Shown here: in pieces, positions 8,765 to 17,311 of the stretch
How positions within the stretch are numbered: position 1 is the first letter of the stretch
How the letters are laid out: the number at the start of each line of letters is the position of its first letter
Origin: Paludibacter sp.
GTDB lineage: Bacteria; Bacteroidota; Bacteroidia; Bacteroidales; Paludibacteraceae
Assembly: GCA_010365115.1 (NCBI GenBank)
Contig: JAAFGX010000028.1
Coordinates: 1-47,370, forward strand
Length of the DNA: 47,370 nt
Direction: 5' to 3'
Notes under the pieces: model-generated
What the model was told of the DNA's origin: nothing
What the model saw: the letters and a program-made list of their open reading frames with translations, nothing else
Database searches by the model: none
Made by a program: the position numbers and the translations under genes

Positions 8765-10432
8765 ATGAGAAAAATTATTGCTACTCTTCAGAAAAACAGC
8801 TTTAAATTAAGCTTACTCTGTTTCTTTTTAGTATCTTTTTATTCGTATGGTGCTTATACCATTGAATCATCCTCTTACCTAGGTGGGTCGGGCACTACCG
8901 ACAGGGTATATGGCAGTGCAATATTAAATGATGGCACCATTGTATTGGCTGCTTGTATTACCGACGCTAATCCTGGTAATGTAACCCCCATACTATTAAA
9001 TGGTGCAACAGCAAGCTCTTCAGGGGCTATTGTTCGTTTATCGTCAGATGGGAGAACGGTACTTTCTGTAACACGTGTAGCTGATCAAGTTACCGATTTA
9101 TCAATAGACAGTCAAGATCGTCTTTACGTTGCGGCCATGGGTGGTGGGGCTTTGATTTTAAACAAGACCGCATCAACACTCTTATGGTCGAACACATTTA
9201 GTAAGAGCGTTCAACGAATAGACGCATCCCCTTCCGGAAGATTTGCTGTATTAATTAGCAATACAACATTCCTAAACAAAACAGTAACTTCAGGTGAAGT
9301 GTACAACTACGATAATACATTTGATTTAGTGGGTAACTGGTCAACTGGGATGCAGTATTCACTTGATGTTTGTATTGACGAAACTTCAGAAACAGTTATA
9401 AGTATTGGGTTTAAAAACATAACGGCAGCTGACCAAAGTGGCTCCAATCCGGTGGATGTTTCAATATACAAAGGTTGGTCTTACACTGGAACACAGAAAT
9501 ATAAGGCATATGACTGGAATGGCACTCGTGACGACCCTCGATGGATTAATCTACCTGAAAATAATATGGCCGACTCACGTGGAGCACGATGTGAAATGGG
9601 AGAAGATGGGAAACTATACATGACATTTGCCGTAGATGGGGGAAATCACATTTTCCGATACAGCCCTTTTAATATCAGTACCAGATCAAGTATTGTAGGA
9701 GGCGATAAATATCATGCTTTCTATAACACCAAAACAGAGAAAAAGACATTTTTTGGAAGGTATAATGCTAACGACGGTACGTATATTAAAGGGCAACAAT
9801 TCTGTGCCCGATTATCAGCAGGAGCTGGTAGCACTGCACACCCTGAATTTGGCGACATACATGCCGATGCCGATGGTAGAGTTTATGTTATTGGAACATC
9901 AGCCTCAGGCCTTCCGTTATCAATGGAACCTATAACAGGTGGATACACGGGAGGAGCGTTCGTTTTAATAATGAATCCTGATTTTACAACCAGAGAATTA
10001 TGTACCAGAACGGCAATAAGTGGCGAAGGAAATACTATTGCTGCAAGAAATGGCAAAGTGGTTATAGGAGGATACATTGCCACAACCCAAATATTATACA
10101 CCACCGCAGCCATAGATAATATTGCCAATGGTAACGATGGGTTTTTCTCTGTATTTAGCAATGGAAATGTCAATACAGGATCTTCCGTAAACATAACTTC
10201 TCCAGGCAATGAATCAATTATATACCCATCGATTACATCTGGTAAGTTAACTATTGAAAATGCCAGTAATAGCATTGTTAGAATATACAACATGAATGGT
10301 AAACTTGTAGAGTCCTTTTCCGTAATTGGTTCACCTGAAATAATTACCATTAATGGAGTACCCGGTATTTACAACTTAATTATTTGCAAAGAAAATGGGG
10401 TTATCGAGACACATACAATATTAAAACAGTAA
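8765..10432 (+). CDS. Secreted beta-propeller-like protein with T9SS sorting domain, function unknown
   Basis: A 555-residue exported protein. A signal peptide (about 1-29) is followed by 'SSSYLGGSGTTDRVYGSAIL', the kind of motif seen in SBBP-type beta-propeller repeats. Repeated segments of the form 'D..DR.YVA..GGG.LILN' and 'DADGRVYVIGTSASG' fit a six- or seven-bladed propeller of about 440 residues. The C-terminal 75-80 residues form a T9SS-type tail ('GKLTIENASNSIVRIYNMNGK', ending 'THTILKQ'). No catalytic motif is visible. It stands alone between a repeat element and an IS relic, and could be a surface glycan-binding or structural protein. The assignment as a propeller is inference from repeat spacing. 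Confidence 0.7.
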   Translation: MRKIIATLQKNSFKLSLLCFFLVSFYSYGAYTIESSSYLGGSGTTDRVYGSAILNDGTIVLAACITDANPGNVTPILLNGATASSSGAIVRLSSDGRTVLSVTRVADQVTDLSIDSQDRLYVAAMGGGALILNKTASTLLWSNTFSKSVQRIDASPSGRFAVLISNTTFLNKTVTSGEVYNYDNTFDLVGNWSTGMQYSLDVCIDETSETVISIGFKNITAADQSGSNPVDVSIYKGWSYTGTQKYKAYDWNGTRDDPRWINLPENNMADSRGARCEMGEDGKLYMTFAVDGGNHIFRYSPFNISTRSSIVGGDKYHAFYNTKTEKKTFFGRYNANDGTYIKGQQFCARLSAGAGSTAHPEFGDIHADADGRVYVIGTSASGLPLSMEPITGGYTGGAFVLIMNPDFTTRELCTRTAISGEGNTIAARNGKVVIGGYIATTQILYTTAAIDNIANGNDGFFSVFSNGNVNTGSSVNITSPGNESIIYPSITSGKLTIENASNSIVRIYNMNGKLVESFSVIGSPEIITINGVPGIYNLIICKENGVIETHTILKQ

Positions 10433-10477
10433 AGCTAACCGAGCCCATATATAAACAAAAGGTAATTCTTTTTGAGT

Positions 10478-10629
10478 TGCACCCAAAAAGTTGGACACTT
10501 TCTTTGAAGACCCCGAGAAATCGTGGAGAGATGTAATCGCCGATGAAAAAGATCGGGAAAAGTTACGATGCAACAATCCTCAAAGAATCCTTTTCGATAT
10601 GGAGGAGCTTACTTTTTGAAAAAACATAA
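10478..10629 (+). mobile_element. Relic of an IS3-family left end
   Basis: The stretch begins TGCACCCAAAAAGTTGGACA, a sequence typical of IS3-family terminal repeats. About 65 bases later an ATG (10543) opens a 28-codon frame starting M-K-K-I-G-K-S-Y-D-A-T, which resembles the start of an IS3 orfA ('KYDASFK' type), and then stops. No orfB or right end follows. It is therefore a truncated scar, not an active element. The identification rests on short motifs only. Confidence 0.45.
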
Positions 10630-10957
10630 AAATACGGCTTCAAACTCTTTATTTATTAGAGATATAAAAAATAATTTTGCTTTTAGCGGAAAACAATGAT
10701 AAAAATCTCTCTTATTACAAATTAAATCTTAAAACTTGTCTGATAACTTTTTTATTTATTATTTTTGCCACGTTTTAGGAATTTCATTATTATTTCTGAA
10801 AATTTCTGTTGACCTACAAAAATATGAAGTTCTCAGGCTCTTTTATATTTCAAAGTTTCGGATAATAGTGTTATACGACTACGTATTTTATATATAAATC
10901 ACTGTAATATATGCATTTACATTTTTTTTGATATTAATTTGTCATCGGATATTGGAC
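10630..10957. other. AT-rich intergenic stretch, no gene seen
   Basis: About 330 bases of low-complexity AT-rich sequence between the IS3 relic and the promoter region of the 11032 gene. No open frame of note and no clear hairpin was found. Confidence 0.5.
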
Positions 10958-10985
10958 TTTGTGAAATTAAAATGTAATACTTTTG
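10958..10985 (+). promoter_or_regulatory. Candidate Bacteroidota promoter for the 11032 gene
   Basis: TACTTTTG (10978-10985) fits the -7 consensus TAnnTTTG, and a TTTG lies at 10958-10961. The 16-base gap is shorter than the usual 19-21, so the -33 box is doubtful. It would give a leader of about 40 bases before the ATG at 11032. Confidence 0.4.
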
Positions 10986-11031
10986 TGTTAAATAATTCTC
11001 TAACAACAATAATTAAAAAAAGAATTCAATT

Positions 11032-14000
11032 ATGATTAAAACTAACATTACACGAAAAGTAATATCGCTCATGCAGAATTGCAAGAGCCGTATTACGAGA
11101 ATGACAACTGTTAATCTCAGTTTATTAGCAATTGTCATGTTATTGCTCCAATCTACCCTTGCCAACAGTCAAACAGCACAAACAATAATAAGTGCTACGG
11201 GTATCAGCCAAGGCATTTGTTTGCATTTGGGAACAGGCGATGGCTCTCTTACCACCGAACTTACCAATAGTGGTAAAATGTATGTGGCTGGAATAGCCGT
11301 TACTGAAACAGAATTACAGAATACACGTACCAAAATTCTTCAAAAAGGATTAATGGGGTTGGTAAGTGTAGAAAAACCGATGACAATTAAGGTACTACCA
11401 GTAGCCTCTGGTTCAATTAACTTATTGGTTTCGGACTTAGATAATATCAACATTGCCGACAAACCCAGCGACGCTGAGATAAAAAGAGTATTGTCGCCTT
11501 ACGGAGCCGCTTATGTTAAACAAGGTGGCTCGTGGAAAGTGATAAAAAACACCATGTCGCCTGACTATGATGAGTGGAAATATCGTTTTTATGGTACCAA
11601 TGGCAATCCTGTTTCCAATGATGCAAATGTCGCACCAGATATGAACCGAGTTCGATTTATCAGCGGAATGCGTTACGGAATGGATTTTGATGGATTTGTA
11701 ATCGATGAAGGCGTTGCGGTTGATTGGAGTAGGACTGAAATTGCCCTTGGGACTAAAATGCATGTATATACAGCGAGAGATGCCATGAATGGCATGCCTC
11801 TTTGGAAATTATTCACTTACTCAGTAAATCACAGAACCAACCATATTATTGCTGATGGAAAAGTGTTTTTAGTTCCTGCTGATGGTGGGGTGCTAACATC
11901 TTACGACCTACATACAGGTGCTAAAATAATGGAATATACACAAGGGGGAATTTTTTCTAAAGACTCATTAAACAATGGTGAGTGTGATGAACATCTGATA
12001 ACCAACAACGGGGTGTTATATATTGCCAATGCTAAAAGACTTAGCGCCGTAGATATTGCTACCGGAAATCTAAAATGGAGATTTAATTCAGATAAATATG
12101 TTGTTTTCCCTGTGTTTGATAAAGACAATAATCGTATTTATTTTGCCCAAAGTTCAAAAAATCAACGCAAAACTCGATGGGATGGTACATCGAATGAGAA
12201 AGTAGTTGCGCTTAATGCAACGAACGGAGATAAACTTTGGGAAAACACGGAATTTGTAGGTGCTGGAGGTGTAGGTGCCGATAGAATTTATCCTAACATT
12301 ACTCAAATTATTTATGACAATGGCCGGTTGTATATTTTTGGTGCTAGTGCTCTCTTAGCCTCTAATGGAGATCCTTTCCTTGGCTCTATTGATGTAATCC
12401 AAAATAAACTCCTTTGGAAAACCCATTATCAACAAAGACCCGAAAAGTTTAGAGACGATAAAGTTAATTCTTATTGGGGAACTGATGTTTTTCCTCTTGT
12501 ACCTGGTGGAGAGTTAAAAACCGTTGGAATGGTATTAATGATTGTCAACAATGAAGTTATAGTGGCAAGCCATTTTGCCTTTGAACGGATTAATAAAGAA
12601 ACAGGTGCAATTATTTCATTTAACAAAATGGGCGAATTCAACAATTGTTTGCGTGCCTGCGGAACTAAAAAATACATTGTTACAGGGGCTACCATAATGG
12701 CTGATTGGAATGTACCAACTGAACAATATGTAAAAGTATCCCGAAGTTTTATTACCCGTAGTGCTTGTGCTGGTGCTGCTACTCCATCGTACGGAGGATT
12801 ATACTTTGCTACAGGGTGGTGTTCATGTTACAACTCGTTAAGAGGTGTTTTAGCTCTAACTTCACCAATCAACGAACCATACAAAACGCCTATGAATGAT
12901 GCCAATAGAGTATTAACGCAAAATGAATCGGCAATAAATATGGCAGGTGCAACCCTTCCATACAATAAAACCAATAGTGAAATTGTACGGGTATGGACCG
13001 AAAACTTCAAATTTGAAGCCGAAAATAGAACTACCACCAACACCGTAACCGAAGGTGCTCTTTCTATACAAGGATATATTAGCGAAAATATGGTTGTAGC
13101 CAAAGAGGGCGGGACGGTAAAATGGACTTTCCTTGCAGGAGGTAGAATCAACGGTTCTCTTATAAAATACAACAGTGCCATTTACTTTGGTTCAGCCGAT
13201 GGTTATGTATATTGTCTAAACTCTGCTGATGGGAAAATGAAATGGAAATTCCTGGCTGCTCGCGAAGAGAGTAAAATTGGGGTACATGGGCAAATGGAAT
13301 CAAGATGGCCCGTGGGAGGTGTTGGGCTAAGCGATAATAAAATTACGTGTGCCGCCGGAAGACACTCCGAAGCCGATGGTGGAATATATGCTTGGCGATT
13401 AGACCCTACAACAGGGATGCCAGATTCTAAAGTGATAATATACAACTCACCAGTGGATATGGGTAGAGCAGATAATAGTTATGCATATCTCCGGAAAGGT
13501 CTGCTTTGTGAGAACATGGTTGGCAATCAAATTTTATCTGACAAATGGGATAGGAATCAATTTAGAGATAGAAAAAATGGTTATCAGCCTGAAGCGGCAA
13601 GTTATACTGTTGATTTTGATGCGTGGAACGGTATGACTATTAATCCTACCACCAACGTAGTAAATGTTCCTGTAACGGGTGTTACTTTGGATAAAACGAT
13701 TGTTAACATGACCAGCGGTAGTGTAACTATTAAAGAAACAGTGATACCTACTAATGCAACCCTCAAATATGTTACATGGAACTCAAGTGATGTTAATGTT
13801 GCAAAGGTTGTGGGCGGTGTCATTACCGCTGTTGCAAAAGGTACAGCAAAGATAGTTGTAAAAACAAATGATGGAGGATTTTCCGATACCTGTACCGTAA
13901 ACGTCACTGAAGAACAAGCAGGGTTAGTTTTAGGGTTTACTGCTAACAGTAGCAGAAGCTACGAATGGTTTACCCTTGCCGAAGGCGAAAAAACATATAC

Positions 14001-14664
14001 CGACAGGATATATAAATTCACGAGTTTACCAGCTAAGTTTGTAGGTCAACAAGCCTTAAGAACACCTAATGACGATAAAGCAAGTTCCTCTTCATCAACC
14101 CTTATTACATTTACCGCAGGGCAAGATATGACCGTATTTGTTGTTTATACCACCGAAGGTACTCAATTAAGTACTACATGGCTTACTTCTGTAAATGGTT
14201 GGAAAGACGAAACCGTTACCATTTCAACCGATTTAGCAGGAGTAGAAGCTACCCGATTCATCAGAAGCAAGTTTTTCAACAAAGGTGAAGTAGTTACCCT
14301 TAATGGTAACGGTGGTCAAAGCAGTATGTACAACGTTATTGTAGTGCCAGGCTATGTAATGACGGGTATTGAAGATATCGTAGATCCTAAAAAACAAACA
14401 TGGTTTGAGAAAGCTGCCGACGAACGAGAAAACGGTGCTAAGATTAGATTAAGAGTGTTTGACGGTGGAAGCATCCGGCTTGAATTTGCAGGTGAAGTTA
14501 AAAATATTGAAATATTTGACGTGATGGGACGTAAAGTATTTTCAGAGAAAATAGCAAGTGCTTATTTAAATATCCCTTCAAGTATCAATAACGGATATTA
14601 TATTGTTCGAGCAATTTACAGGGAAACCGGTGAAACATTATCTGAAATATTCTTAATACCGTAG
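11032..14664 (+). CDS. Methyltransferase-like / PQQ-type beta-propeller fusion with Ig-like and T9SS sorting domains
   Basis: A 1210-residue exported protein. Order: long signal peptide (about 1-47); a Rossmann-type region like class I methyltransferases (about 50-165), with 'LHLGTGDGSLTTEL' at the S-adenosylmethionine loop position and 'INLLVSDLDN' further on; a linker 'SPDYDEWKYRFYGTNGNPVS' like that of PQQ-propeller proteins known mainly from Planctomycetes; PQQ-type propeller blades (about 200-860: 'VYTARDAMNGMPLWKL', 'LSAVDIATGNLKWRF', 'VYCLNSADGKMKWKF'); a BIG2-like domain (about 880-960); the domain shared with the 145-3390 protein (about 963-1108); and a T9SS tail. Substrate and activity are unknown. 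Export of a methyltransferase-like fold is odd, because SAM is not available outside the cell, so that domain may be non-catalytic. Confidence 0.75.
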   Translation: MIKTNITRKVISLMQNCKSRITRMTTVNLSLLAIVMLLLQSTLANSQTAQTIISATGISQGICLHLGTGDGSLTTELTNSGKMYVAGIAVTETELQNTRTKILQKGLMGLVSVEKPMTIKVLPVASGSINLLVSDLDNINIADKPSDAEIKRVLSPYGAAYVKQGGSWKVIKNTMSPDYDEWKYRFYGTNGNPVSNDANVAPDMNRVRFISGMRYGMDFDGFVIDEGVAVDWSRTEIALGTKMHVYTARDAMNGMPLWKLFTYSVNHRTNHIIADGKVFLVPADGGVLTSYDLHTGAKIMEYTQGGIFSKDSLNNGECDEHLITNNGVLYIANAKRLSAVDIATGNLKWRFNSDKYVVFPVFDKDNNRIYFAQSSKNQRKTRWDGTSNEKVVALNATNGDKLWENTEFVGAGGVGADRIYPNITQIIYDNGRLYIFGASALLASNGDPFLGSIDVIQNKLLWKTHYQQRPEKFRDDKVNSYWGTDVFPLVPGGELKTVGMVLMIVNNEVIVASHFAFERINKETGAIISFNKMGEFNNCLRACGTKKYIVTGATIMADWNVPTEQYVKVSRSFITRSACAGAATPSYGGLYFATGWCSCYNSLRGVLALTSPINEPYKTPMNDANRVLTQNESAINMAGATLPYNKTNSEIVRVWTENFKFEAENRTTTNTVTEGALSIQGYISENMVVAKEGGTVKWTFLAGGRINGSLIKYNSAIYFGSADGYVYCLNSADGKMKWKFLAAREESKIGVHGQMESRWPVGGVGLSDNKITCAAGRHSEADGGIYAWRLDPTTGMPDSKVIIYNSPVDMGRADNSYAYLRKGLLCENMVGNQILSDKWDRNQFRDRKNGYQPEAASYTVDFDAWNGMTINPTTNVVNVPVTGVTLDKTIVNMTSGSVTIKETVIPTNATLKYVTWNSSDVNVAKVVGGVITAVAKGTAKIVVKTNDGGFSDTCTVNVTEEQAGLVLGFTANSSRSYEWFTLAEGEKTYTDRIYKFTSLPAKFVGQQALRTPNDDKASSSSSTLITFTAGQDMTVFVVYTTEGTQLSTTWLTSVNGWKDETVTISTDLAGVEATRFIRSKFFNKGEVVTLNGNGGQSSMYNVIVVPGYVMTGIEDIVDPKKQTWFEKAADERENGAKIRLRVFDGGSIRLEFAGEVKNIEIFDVMGRKVFSEKIASAYLNIPSSINNGYYIVRAIYRETGETLSEIFLIP

Positions 14665-14904
14665 TTTATATTATATAAACAGATTTTTTATACTAATATT
14701 ATAATAGTTGAAGATTTCCCAAAACTATATAAGAGGCTAATCTTTACATTGACTGATATAAAAGGGAACGTAGTTTATCAATTTAAACATGCAACCAAAT
14801 TTGAGTTAAATGTACAGAATTTACCTGCTGGTGAATATATTCTGAACTTAAGAAGTGAAGATCTTAATATGTCTAAAAGTCGGATAATTGTTGTAACTAA
14901 ATAG
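14665..14904 (+). pseudogene. Detached T9SS sorting-domain remnant
   Basis: Directly after the stop at 14662-14664, and in the same frame, 79 further codons run to TAG at 14902-14904. From about 14746 they read as a sorting-domain end ('FTLTDIKGNVVYQFKH', 'LNVQNLPAGEYILNLRSED', 'SRIIVVTK'). The 11032 gene already ends in its own complete sorting tail, so this is a second, stranded tail with no start codon. It is probably left from a deleted neighbour. Stop-codon readthrough giving a double tail is possible but unlikely. Confidence 0.6.
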
Positions 14905-14913
14905 AAGAAAAAC

Positions 14914-14947
14914 AGCACGTTCACACTTTTAAATGCGTGAACGTGCT
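14914..14947. terminator. Hairpin after the sorting-domain remnant
   Basis: A perfect 11-bp stem, AGCACGTTCAC (14914-14924) and GTGAACGTGCT (14937-14947), with a 12-base loop. The + strand side lacks a T run; on the minus strand a GTTTTTC follows. It is best read as the terminator of the lost gene whose tail precedes it. Confidence 0.6.
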
Positions 14948-14986
14948 ATCTAATAATGATATTACAGAAATTTCTATTTATATAAA

Positions 14987-15243
14987 ATGAAAACAAAAAT
15001 TACTTCAAAATCAATTTTTCTACTTGCATTAATTGTATTTGGTTTATTAAATGTACGTTCATAGACTCCAGCCAATCATTTTTGGTTCTAAATATGATTG
15101 TATATGGTGAAAGTAGTTAATGGTAGTAATTGGAATGAACGAGACAAGCATACAATTGTCGGCATGTCCAACTGGAATTTATATCATGTTAGCATCACTT
15201 GAAAATGGACAATTGCTTCGGAAGAAATTAGTTGTCGAATAAC
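14987..15243 (+). pseudogene. Hollowed-out T9SS protein gene: signal peptide and sorting tail only
   Basis: The frame starting at ATG 14987 reads M-K-T-K-I-T-S-K-S-I-F-L-L-A-L-I-V-F-G-L-L-N-V-R-S and stops at 15062-15064, giving a signal peptide with no body. About 80 bases later, 15142-15243 encodes 'IQLSACPTGIYIMLASLENG' and 'QLLRKKLVVE' with a stop. This closely resembles the tail of the 145-3390 protein ('IQLSAYPNGIYVMVVSLENG'). Everything between the two gene ends has been lost. A strong terminator follows, as it would after an intact gene. Confidence 0.8.
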
Positions 15244-15269
15244 AATTATAACTGATAATTAACACATAG

Positions 15270-15306
15270 AATTGAGGGTGAGTGAAAATTTCACCCTCAA
15301 TTTTTT
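15270..15306 (+). terminator. Strong intrinsic terminator
   Basis: AATTGAGGGTGA (15270-15281), a 9-base loop and TCACCCTCAATT (15291-15302) form a perfect 12-bp stem ending in a T run (15301-15306). It isolates the debris region from the gene cluster that starts at 15434. Confidence 0.9.
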
Positions 15307-15433
15307 ATCGACTTTAGTTGATATAAATATGCTTCAACAAAAAATAATTTGTTTTCACCAACATTCAAATTGTAAGGTATAAATATAATTCTAATTATTT
15401 ACTTAAAATCAGTACACCAAATATTAAAAATAA

Positions 15434-17182
15434 ATGAGAAAATTGTTATTTCTATTTATTGGCTTATCACTTATCGGTCAATCGATGTCAAAAAATCGAA
15501 CTCATGATAATATTCGAGGCTGGACAATTCTATCAAATAGTTATTCAGATGCTATCAAAGTTATTGATGCTTCAAAAAATTACAATATTAATCATTTACA
15601 ATTATCACATGAATTGATTATGGATTTACGTGAAATAAAGAATGAAGCAAAGAGTAATGTAATAAATAGTTTAATTGATAGGGCACATTCAAAGGGAATA
15701 AAAGAAGTAGTATTGTGGGATCATTCTTTATATGAACTAGATTATTATCCTAAAAAGTTTAGAACAGGACCAGATTCAACCTTAAATTTTGATAATAAAG
15801 CATTTTGGGAATATTTTAAAAATGATTATCGCGAGATGATGAAAATTGTACCAAACGCAGACGGATTGGTATTAACGTTTATTGAAACAGGAGCAAGAAC
15901 TGAAAATCAATATTCAGAACTTTTAAAAACTGGACCTGAAAAATTGGCTTATTTAGTGGATGCAGTGGCTTCAGTTGTATGCAATGAATTACATAAAAAA
16001 TTATATATACGCACTTTTGCCTATTCGGATGCTGAATATGCAAATACTATAGGTTGTATTAAGCATATTAAAAACAAAAATGTAATACTGATGATGAAAG
16101 AAACACCTCACGATTTCTTTCTTACACATCCTAATGATAAATATGCAGGTACTATTGACCGTCCAACAATTATGGAATTTGACACAGGAAACGAATTTAA
16201 TGGTCAAGGTGAAATTGCAAATACATGGGTGGAATATGTAACAAAACGATGGAGAAACTATATGCAAAGAGACCATATTATTGGTTATGTAGCACGAACA
16301 GATCGTTATGGAGATACTCGACTTGTGGGGAAACCAAATGAAATTTTGCTTTATGCGTTGAAGAGAACAACAGAACAACCCAGCATTACAGATGATGAAA
16401 TTTACAATGAGTTTATCATTAATCACTATGGAGAAAAAGCATTAACAGAAATAAAAGCCGCATTCAAATTGAGTTTTGATATTGTTACAAGTACTTTATA
16501 TACATTAGGAACAAATACAGCCAATCACTCTGCTCTTAACTATGACCCATATACATCAAGTTACGGGAGACATGTTTCCGGGAAATGGTTAAGCCCTCCA
16601 ATAGTTTTTGTTGGGCATGATGTAAATAGACAATTTAATTATTGGAAGGATATTATTCAACACATTGCACCAGCTAAATTAAAATCAAAAAAAAGTGTTT
16701 TAATGAAGGAAGCACCCTATGTACTTACAAATAACTGGATAACTGATAAAGAGTGTATGACTGAAGAATATTTAAAATACATTATTGCAGAGAAGAAGTA
16801 TGGAGTGGAGAAAGCTCAACAAGCACTATTGTTAATAGAACAAACAAAAACGAAAATAGATGCTGAAAATTATAATCAATTATATCAATTATTTTATCGA
16901 ACATTGCTTACTGCTCAACTCCACTCTGCTGTTGCAACTGCTTATTGGGGATATCGTATTTACACAAGAGGTGGAAGTTTTATTACCCCAGAATTAACGG
17001 AAACTATTCATCTTGCACTAAATGAAATGAAATCAACCAGTCAAAAGATTGAAAATTATACAGAATATTATCCTATTGGACAATGGAATTGGAAAGATGA
17101 CGCAAAAATGGCTCGTCAGTACTACGATTGGATAACATTAGGTACATGGAAAGAATATAACTATATACAATTTAAATATTAA
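15434..17182 (+). CDS. Secreted TIM-barrel-like protein of unassigned family, possible glycoside hydrolase
   Basis: A 582-residue protein with a signal peptide (about 1-19) and no sorting domain, so probably periplasmic. The first 330 residues alternate strand-like and helix-like stretches as in a TIM barrel ('NHLQLSHELIMDL', 'KEVVLWDHSLYELDYYP', 'ADGLVLTFIETGAR', 'KLYIRTFAYSD', 'HIIGYVARTDRYGD'). The rest is helical and Trp/Tyr-rich, as in the C-terminal parts of GH67-like or GH20-like enzymes. No family could be assigned from memory, and no catalytic residue is claimed; the acidic positions in 'LTFIETGAR' and 'TIMEFDTGNEF' are candidates. It leads a set of pectinase genes (GH28 at 17312, GH28 at 18906, GH2 at 20370), so it may remove a uronic acid or other decoration from pectin. 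Confidence 0.6.
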   Translation: MRKLLFLFIGLSLIGQSMSKNRTHDNIRGWTILSNSYSDAIKVIDASKNYNINHLQLSHELIMDLREIKNEAKSNVINSLIDRAHSKGIKEVVLWDHSLYELDYYPKKFRTGPDSTLNFDNKAFWEYFKNDYREMMKIVPNADGLVLTFIETGARTENQYSELLKTGPEKLAYLVDAVASVVCNELHKKLYIRTFAYSDAEYANTIGCIKHIKNKNVILMMKETPHDFFLTHPNDKYAGTIDRPTIMEFDTGNEFNGQGEIANTWVEYVTKRWRNYMQRDHIIGYVARTDRYGDTRLVGKPNEILLYALKRTTEQPSITDDEIYNEFIINHYGEKALTEIKAAFKLSFDIVTSTLYTLGTNTANHSALNYDPYTSSYGRHVSGKWLSPPIVFVGHDVNRQFNYWKDIIQHIAPAKLKSKKSVLMKEAPYVLTNNWITDKECMTEEYLKYIIAEKKYGVEKAQQALLLIEQTKTKIDAENYNQLYQLFYRTLLTAQLHSAVATAYWGYRIYTRGGSFITPELTETIHLALNEMKSTSQKIENYTEYYPIGQWNWKDDAKMARQYYDWITLGTWKEYNYIQFKY

Positions 17183-17265
17183 AATTAATAATTGTTTAGA
17201 GTAGAAACATTAGTAAAAAATCATTATTTTTTTACATTAATAGTAAGTATAGGTCTGAATCAAAT

Positions 17266-17273
17266 TATCTTTG
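17266..17273 (+). promoter_or_regulatory. Possible -7 box upstream of the GH28 gene
   Basis: TATCTTTG matches TAnnTTTG and lies 38 bases before the ATG at 17312. No TTTG was found at the usual distance upstream. If real, the GH28 gene has its own start of transcription within the cluster. Confidence 0.35.
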
Positions 17274-17311
17274 TGACACTTAATTTAATAATAACATATA
17301 ATTTTAGTATA

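Noticed and set aside
9883-10350. 155-codon minus-strand open frame
   Set aside because: Opposite the propeller gene's coding strand, no domain pattern; a shadow frame.
16001-16426. 141-codon minus-strand frame with many Cys and Ile
   Set aside because: Complement of AT-rich coding sequence of the 15434 gene; composition explains it.
17192-17311. N-terminal extension of the GH28 protein from a TTG codon
   Set aside because: A typical signal peptide begins at ATG 17312, and a promoter-like box lies within the extension.
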